From Fimbriimonadales bacterium (GTDB taxonomy: Bacteria > Armatimonadota > Fimbriimonadia > Fimbriimonadales > GBS-DC), in the NCBI GenBank assembly GCA_026416655.1, contig JAOAES010000308.1, forward strand, positions 1 to 23,637: a DNA stretch of 23,637 nt, written 5' to 3'. Under the pieces are notes generated by a model. It saw only the letters and a program-made list of their open reading frames with translations, was not told where the DNA came from and made no database searches. A program made the translations under genes and the position numbers. Numbering within the stretch: the first letter of the stretch is position 1; each line of letters begins with the position of its first letter. Below are positions 21,469 through 23,637 of this stretch, in pieces.

Positions 21469-23514
21469 GTGTGGGCGTTCAGGGCGGTCGGATTAGTCTA
21501 TTTGGGCGGCGTGTTCTGGCAGCGCGCGCTTTCAGAGACGGTGTGGGTGGGCTATGGCGCACTCGTGCTGAGCGCACTGCTTGCAACGGTGTTTGAGCAT
21601 CGCCAACGCACCTTTTATACGACTCTGTTTGGGCTGATTGTCGATAACGCTCTTGTCGGCGTCGTGCTTTGGGCTACGCAGGGCGCGGCGTGGGCGTACT
21701 GCTTGCTGCTCGTCCCCTTGTTCTACGCGCTGATTCGTTCGGAGGCGTTGGGCGCACTGATAGGGGGCATCGTGGGAGCGGGCACAGTTTACACGGTATC
21801 ATTTTACCGAACAGGAGAGTTTGTCCCCTCGGATCCGCTCACGCTCAGCTGGATGATGGGCATGGTGTTGCTGGGCGCGGCGTTGAACTGGGCGTGGCGG
21901 CGGCGTATTCAGGTGGCGCAGGACGCGCTGATGGCGCAGGCGGCGCAAGCCGTCGCGGAGAGTGAAGCGGCTGAACGCCGTGTCAAAGAGAGCTATCGCG
22001 AGTTGGCGTATCACTACCGCCGAATGGAGGAACACCTCACGACGCTACAGGACGCCGCGGAGCTGCTCCACGCGCTACAGCAAGCCCGCGAGCCGAACGC
22101 GCTCTACCGGACTCTTCTGGAACGCCTGCGGGCGCGTTTTGGGGCGTCGGGCGCGGCGCTTTACCTGACCGACGAGACGGGCGCGTTGTTGCACGTCGCT
22201 TGCGCGATTGGCTCCCTGACGCCACTAACGCATAACGCCGCGCTGACGCCCGTGCGCCCGTTCCAGAAAAAGTCGCCGCCGCAACAGGTCGCCGACCAGC
22301 TGCGTGCGGACGCGCTCAGTTGTGAGCGGCTCGCCGAGGCGCACGGTGCGCCTCTCGAACGCACCGACGCCGTGGTGCAACCCCTCCTCTGTGAAGGGCG
22401 CATTCTCGGCGCGGTCGCGCTCAGCACCCGCACGGAAGGCGGCTTTTCGCCCGAAACGCGCGCCCGCCTACGCGCCTTGACGCCTTACCTCACGGGGCTG
22501 CTCGTCTTACTGGAGCAACTGCGCCTGATGGGGGTGCGCCTCGCCGAGACGCAACTGCTGTACGATTTGGAAAATCTTCTGTTCTCCACCAATAGTGTGC
22601 AGTCGCTGCCGCAGCACGCTTTGAGCATGATTAAGTCACTCCTGCCGTATGAGCATGCCCAGCTTCTGCTCAAGCGTGGCGAGCAGCTGGAGATTGCGGC
22701 GCAAGTGGGTGCGCCGCCCGACCTGCGCGCGGCGTTGCCCGCGTTGACGACGACGGAATCGGAACCGATTCCTCCGCGTGGGCAGATGGTGGACGCAGCC
22801 CATGAGCGCGCTGACCTGTTTGCCCCGCTTAAAAGCCTCCTCATCGCGCCGTTGCGCGGTGGGATACGCATGCAAGGCGTGATTGTGCTGGGGCGCACAG
22901 AGCTGCCCCCCTTCAATGAACTCGACCTCGAACTGCTACAGACGCTGGCGTTCCAGTTGACCAGTATTCTGGAACGAGCGCAGCTGCTCAGCGATCTGGA
23001 ACGGCTGGCGACAACCGACGGATTGACGGGGCTGTATAACTATCGCCATTTTCAGGAGCGCTATCGTGAGGAGGTGAACCTCTGCCGCCGCTATCAGCAT
23101 CCCCTCACGATAATGCTCATCGATCTGGACGGCTTCAAACAGGTAAATGACCAGTACGGGCATCTGGAAGGCGACTATTTACTGGTGCAGCTGGCGGAAA
23201 TCTTGCAAAGCGCACTGCGCAACACGGAGCTCATCGCCCGTTACGGCGGCGACGAGTTCGTTGTGTTGATGCCCTCTACTAATTTACAGGGCGGGGTCGT
23301 CGCTGCGCGTCGGGTAGCGCAGGCGGTGCGCGAAGTGACCTTCCTCGATACCACAGGCAACCCCTACCTCAAAATCTCGGTCAGTATCGGCGTCGCCGCG
23401 TATCCGAATAGCACCGACGACCCCGCACAACTGCTGGAAAAAGCCGACGAAGCCCTCGAAATCGCGAAGCGCAGCGGCAGGAATCGGATTGTTGCGCTCG
23501 AAAATACCACATAA
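21469..23514 (+). CDS. Membrane-bound diguanylate cyclase (6 TM, GAF-like regions, GGDEF)
   Basis: 681 residues from GTG 21469 (699 if from ATG 21415). About six membrane spans fill the first 150 residues, then a charged coiled coil (SEAAERRVKESYRELAYHY), two stretches resembling GAF sensor domains (about 200-350 and 370-510), and a C-terminal GGDEF domain (about 514-675). The cyclase signature is intact: TDGLTGLYNYRHF, LIDLDGFKQVND with metal Asp552, and RYGGDEFVVLMP at 593-597, so it should make c-di-GMP from GTP. The inhibitory I-site is RNTE (584-587) instead of RxxD, so product inhibition may be weakened. No EAL domain. Input signal unknown. It is divergent from uspA. Confidence 0.92.
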   Translation: MWAFRAVGLVYLGGVFWQRALSETVWVGYGALVLSALLATVFEHRQRTFYTTLFGLIVDNALVGVVLWATQGAAWAYCLLLVPLFYALIRSEALGALIGGIVGAGTVYTVSFYRTGEFVPSDPLTLSWMMGMVLLGAALNWAWRRRIQVAQDALMAQAAQAVAESEAAERRVKESYRELAYHYRRMEEHLTTLQDAAELLHALQQAREPNALYRTLLERLRARFGASGAALYLTDETGALLHVACAIGSLTPLTHNAALTPVRPFQKKSPPQQVADQLRADALSCERLAEAHGAPLERTDAVVQPLLCEGRILGAVALSTRTEGGFSPETRARLRALTPYLTGLLVLLEQLRLMGVRLAETQLLYDLENLLFSTNSVQSLPQHALSMIKSLLPYEHAQLLLKRGEQLEIAAQVGAPPDLRAALPALTTTESEPIPPRGQMVDAAHERADLFAPLKSLLIAPLRGGIRMQGVIVLGRTELPPFNELDLELLQTLAFQLTSILERAQLLSDLERLATTDGLTGLYNYRHFQERYREEVNLCRRYQHPLTIMLIDLDGFKQVNDQYGHLEGDYLLVQLAEILQSALRNTELIARYGGDEFVVLMPSTNLQGGVVAARRVAQAVREVTFLDTTGNPYLKISVSIGVAAYPNSTDDPAQLLEKADEALEIAKRSGRNRIVALENTT

Positions 23515-23544
23515 ATACTGACAACGCCCATCGCCCGCATGGGT

Positions 23545-23550
23545 TATAAT
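23545..23550 (+). promoter_or_regulatory. -10 box of the last gene
   Basis: TATAAT in GGGTTATAAT, 11 nt before an ATG at 23562 and 33 nt before the preferred ATG 23584. GCCCATC (23527-23533) and GATGGGC (23561-23567) form an inverted repeat around the box. Confidence 0.5.
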
Positions 23551-23583
23551 AGAGCGGTGTGATGGGCGAAAGTGGAGAGCGTG

Positions 23584-23637
23584 ATGAAACTCACGACCCT
23601 GCAACAGGCAGACGAATATGTGCGGCGCGGACGGCTG
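23584..23637 (+). CDS. Unidentified protein, N-terminal 18 residues (runs off the window)
   Basis: ATG 23584 with GGAG 6 nt upstream opens MKLTTLQQADEYVRRGRL and stays open to the window end. The sequence is amphipathic and could begin a helical repeat protein, but it is far too short to assign. The ATG at 23562 opens a different frame (MGESGERDETHDPATG) that looks less protein-like. The promoter box at 23545 supports a gene here. Confidence 0.5.
   Translation, partial: MKLTTLQQADEYVRRGRL

Overview
The window looks like one end of a contig from a GC-rich diderm bacterium, most likely an Armatimonadota-type thermophile or its relative. This is inference. It rests on a lipid A gene (lpxD) next to a csaB-type pyruvyltransferase, a Tat-exported Gfo/Idh oxidoreductase, a secreted fibre-like protein, dispersed GC-rich palindromic repeats, and many genes whose -10 box lies only 6-11 nt before the start codon. 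Bases 1-33 are not biological: they match the Illumina Nextera read-1 transposase adapter, so the true sequence begins at about base 34.

Layout. 34-419 (-): cut-off secreted protein behind a consensus promoter flanked by an inverted repeat. 677-1474 (-) and 2179-2982 (-): two ABC-2 type permeases of paired families, separated by a block holding an oppositely oriented DUF104 antitoxin, a toxin start cut off by a repeat element, a repeat with 19-bp perfect terminal inverted repeats, and a terminator. 3037-7244 (+): pdxS-pdxT (pyridoxal phosphate synthase) followed by a 4-nt-overlapping exported GH2 glycosidase. 7275-9058 (-): iron-sulfur GlcF-like protein and YqeG-type HAD phosphatase. 9235-13170 (+): pyruvate phosphate dikinase carrying a 421-residue intein with two LAGLIDADG motifs, inserted exactly in the Thr-Ser-His phosphohistidine site. 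13188-13296: second palindromic repeat, whose end supplies the -10 box of the next gene. 13303-16466 (+): Gfo/Idh oxidoreductase, lpxD, prephenate dehydrogenase. 16557-16632 (+): tRNA-Ala(GGC). 16695-21368 (-): UspA, glycerophosphodiesterase, FGGY kinase, CsaB and a MalG/UgpE-type permease, closely packed with 4-nt overlaps. 21469-23514 (+): membrane diguanylate cyclase with GAF-like regions. 23584-end: start of an unidentified gene.

How things fit together. Most genes are housekeeping or central metabolism: PLP synthesis, the PEP/pyruvate interconversion, tyrosine synthesis and lipid A. Envelope and carbohydrate functions are scattered among them. The accessory content is the intein, the palindromic repeats and the toxin-antitoxin remnant. 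I see no CRISPR array, phage, transposase gene or complete defence system. The most unusual features are the catalytic-site intein, which ends Ser-Asn rather than His-Asn, and the repeat family that appears both to have truncated a toxin gene and to serve as a promoter. Nine candidate promoters of protein genes, plus that of the tRNA, share GG directly before the -10 box, and several belong to transcripts with almost no 5' leader.
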